From contig CAJUJM010000056.1 in NCBI GenBank assembly GCA_910586755.1, positions 1 to 7,909 on the forward strand: 7,909 bases of DNA, read 5' to 3'. Source of the stretch: an uncultured Lachnospiraceae bacterium. GTDB taxonomy: Bacteria; Bacillota; Clostridia; Lachnospirales; Lachnospiraceae. The stretch's first letter is position 1. Every line of letters starts with the position of its first letter. The notes beneath the pieces are model-generated. The model was not told the origin of the DNA. It saw only the letters and a list, made by a program, of their open reading frames with translations, and ran no database searches. This document shows, in pieces, positions 6,703 to 7,909 of the stretch. A program made the position numbers and the translations under genes.

Positions 6703-6782
6703 TGCTTTCAGCGGTAAGGGGGTCAGGTATTTCCTTGCAGGCTGAACTGTAACAAACTAATAAAGAAAAAGGAGCGAAAGAA
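6703..6782 (+). other. DUF5711-glucokinase spacer
   Basis: The 80-base gap has an imperfect dyad: TTCAGC (6707-6712) with GCTGAA (6741-6746), and inside it AAGG (6716-6719) with CCTT (6733-6736). No T run follows it, so it is not a clear terminator. No strong promoter is visible. The glucokinase ribosome site AAAGGAG (6768-6774) ends the gap. Confidence 0.3.
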
Positions 6783-7727
6783 ATGGGAAAAGTATGTGTT
6801 GGAATCGATGTAGGGGGAACGACTGTTAAGCTGGGCTTGTTTGAGACAACGGGCCGTCTTATGGATAAATGGGAGATTCCTACCCGGACCGAGGATGGAG
6901 CGAAAAATATCCTTCCGGACATTGCTGCTTCTATTCGGAGAAAACTGGAAGATTTGGAGATTGAAATGGAAGATGTGGTAGGGGCCGGAATGGGAATTCC
7001 CGGGCCAGTGCTTCCGGATGGCTCTGTAACCCTGTGCGTAAATCTGGGCTGGAGAGACATGAATCCTCAGAGAGAGTTGAGCGCCATGCTGGACGGGCTT
7101 CCTGTAAAGGGCGGAAATGATGCCAACGTAGCTGCGCTTGGCGAGATGTGGCAGGGAGGCGGAAAAGGCTTTAGCGACATTGTCATGGTAACCCTGGGAA
7201 CCGGCGTAGGCGGCGGAGTGATTATTGATGAAAAGATTGTTGCAGGCAGACACGGATTAGGCGGAGAAATAGGCCATATCCACGCCCGTGACGAAGAGAC
7301 TGAAAGCTGTAACTGCGGCGGCGTAGGCTGTCTGGAACAGATTGCCAGCGCCACAGGAATTGCCAGAGAAGCGCGCCGCAAAATGGCTGCAGAAACAACA
7401 CCGTCTGTTCTCCGGGAAAAGGGCGACAGTGTAACCGCTAAAGATGTACTGGATGCAGCTAAAGCAGGAGATGCCCTGGCAGACGAAGTAGTGGAGATTG
7501 CTTCCCGTTACTTAGGTCTGGTTTTGTCCCAGGTAGCTCTGACAGTAGATCCGGAGGCGTTTGTAATTGGCGGAGGCGTTTCCAGAGCAGGACAGTTTCT
7601 GATAGATAAGATCGATAAGTACTACCGGAAATACACGGTAATTTCTAAGGATGCCGGAATTATTACTCTGGCAAAGCTGGGAAATGACGCCGGTATTTAC
7701 GGCGCGGCCAGAATGGTTTTGGATTAA
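6783..7727 (+). CDS. glcK: ROK family glucokinase
   Basis: Glucokinase phosphorylates glucose to glucose 6-phosphate with ATP in the cytoplasm, feeding glycolysis and, through glucose 1-phosphate, the GlgC substrate pool. The 314-residue protein has every ROK signature: the phosphate loop GIDVGGTTVKLG (7-18), GNDANVAALGE (111-121) with catalytic Asp113, and LGTGVGGG (138-145). It also has the sugar-binding EIGH (162-165) and the zinc site built from His165 and CNCGGVGCLEQ (177-187: Cys177, Cys179, Cys183). The second nucleotide motif VIGGGVS lies at 261-267. There is no N-terminal helix-turn-helix, so it is a kinase and not a ROK repressor. Length is typical. AAAGGAG (6768-6774) lies 8 bases before the ATG. 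Glucose is the most likely substrate; another hexose cannot be excluded from sequence. Its terminator is broken by an IS. Confidence 0.93.
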   Translation: MGKVCVGIDVGGTTVKLGLFETTGRLMDKWEIPTRTEDGAKNILPDIAASIRRKLEDLEIEMEDVVGAGMGIPGPVLPDGSVTLCVNLGWRDMNPQRELSAMLDGLPVKGGNDANVAALGEMWQGGGKGFSDIVMVTLGTGVGGGVIIDEKIVAGRHGLGGEIGHIHARDEETESCNCGGVGCLEQIASATGIAREARRKMAAETTPSVLREKGDSVTAKDVLDAAKAGDALADEVVEIASRYLGLVLSQVALTVDPEAFVIGGGVSRAGQFLIDKIDKYYRKYTVISKDAGIITLAKLGNDAGIYGAARMVLD

Positions 7728-7730
7728 AGG

Positions 7731-7769
7731 AAAAAGCGGCAGGAAGGAGATGACGGTAACTCCTTCCTG
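7731..7769 (+). terminator. Interrupted intrinsic terminator of the glucokinase gene
   Basis: Arms CAGGAAGGAG (7740-7749) and CTCCTTCCTG (7760-7769) pair perfectly over 10 bases around a 10-base loop, starting 12 bases after the glucokinase stop. No T run follows. The 5' arm is preceded by AAAAAGCGG (7731-7739), which would pair with CCGCTTTTT, but the 3' side instead switches to IS-like sequence at about 7770. The original terminator was probably a stem of about 14 GC-rich pairs ending in a U tract. What is left should stop transcription poorly. Confidence 0.65.
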
Positions 7770-7807
7770 GGTAGTGTAAAATAGTTTGTGTTTTTGGAAA
7801 AAAGTGG

Positions 7808-7855
7808 CTCCTTTTGGGTAAGAATTCAGATATGACAATTCTTATCGAAAAGGAG
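7808..7855 (+). promoter_or_regulatory. Hairpin that sequesters the transposase Shine-Dalgarno site
   Basis: The arms 7808-7826 and 7837-7855 pair over 19 positions with one G-G mismatch (7816/7847) and one G-U (7818/7845), around a 10-base loop (7827-7836). The 3' arm ends in AAAAGGAG (7848-7855), the ribosome site of the transposase, fully paired with CTCCTTTT (7808-7815). Any transcript entering from outside, such as from the glucokinase gene, would fold this way and be translated poorly. Confidence 0.7.
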
Positions 7856-7862
7856 TATTTTT

Positions 7863-7909
7863 ATGGCAGTCGCTAAGGAGCAAATCCGACAGATTATTTC
7901 AGAAAACAA
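7863..7909 (+). CDS. Transposase, IS256-like (5' fragment, cut by window end)
   Basis: ATG 7863 follows AAGGAG (7850-7855) by 7 bases, a textbook start. Fifteen residues are visible, MAVAKEQIRQIISEN, followed by an incomplete codon. I recognise this as the opening of IS256/mutator-type DDE transposases of clostridia, a call supported by the IS-like terminal sequence upstream. The catalytic DDE residues lie outside the window, so the family call rests on little sequence. IS256-type enzymes move by a copy-out circle mechanism and leave 8-9 base target duplications. Confidence 0.6.
   Translation, partial: MAVAKEQIRQIISEN

Larger units (their letters stand above)
7770..7909 (+). mobile_element. 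Left end of an IS256-like insertion sequence (continues beyond the window)
   Basis: From about 7770 the sequence begins GGTAGTGTAAAATAGTTTGT, which resembles IS256-family terminal repeats of Clostridia that start near a GTGTAAA motif. A transposase start follows 93 bases later. The exact left boundary (7769-7772) cannot be fixed without the right end and the target duplication. The element is at least 138 bases here; a full IS256-type element is usually about 1.3 kb. No clear promoter was found within the visible end. Confidence 0.6.

Noticed and set aside
6707..6746. Dyad after the DUF5711-like gene as a terminator
   Set aside because: The stem is broken by an internal loop and has no T run.
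6735..6763. TTGCAG and TAATAA, 17 bases apart, as a glucokinase promoter
   Set aside because: Each box matches consensus at only 3 of 6 bases, no better than chance in AT-rich DNA.

Overview
The window looks like chromosomal DNA of a spore-forming, low-to-mid GC Clostridia, most likely a Lachnospiraceae or related gut clostridium. This rests on the paired glgC-glgD genes, spoVG and yyaC (sporulation genes), a DUF5711-type membrane protein, a ROK glucokinase of the Firmicutes type, strong AGGAGG-like ribosome sites and U-tract terminators. The species cannot be told from the sequence alone. Every gene supported here lies on the + strand. | Layout: bases 1-42 may be the tail of an upstream gene, closed by an intrinsic terminator (68-111). 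An AT-rich leader follows (about 120-390) with short inverted repeats and a good sigma-A promoter. Then come glgC (GTG start at 390) and glgD, overlapping by 4 bases, and spoVG 88 bases later, closed by a strong terminator (3176-3204). yyaC (3268-3864) follows with its own promoter, which resembles a forespore (sigma-F) site. Next are two single-pass membrane proteins: a LysM protein whose cytoplasmic half resembles a catalytically dead JAMM/MPN domain (3929-5263), and a DUF5711-like protein with an external beta-propeller-like domain (5365-6702). A ROK glucokinase (6783-7727) comes next. The last about 140 bases are the left end of an IS256-like insertion sequence with the start of its transposase; the right part is outside the window. 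| Working together: GlgC with its non-catalytic partner GlgD makes ADP-glucose for glycogen (granulose), which clostridia store around the onset of sporulation. SpoVG and YyaC belong to sporulation. Glucokinase supplies glucose 6-phosphate and could feed the same pool through phosphoglucomutase (not in the window). The two membrane proteins probably act in the cell or spore envelope; their function is unknown. | Most notable points: (1) the IS appears to have landed inside the terminator hairpin of the glucokinase gene, removing the outer stem and U tract; (2) the IS carries a long hairpin that buries the transposase Shine-Dalgarno sequence, a design expected to silence read-through transcripts; (3) the LysM protein carries a degenerate JAMM/MPN-like domain; (4) yyaC has a sigma-F-like promoter.
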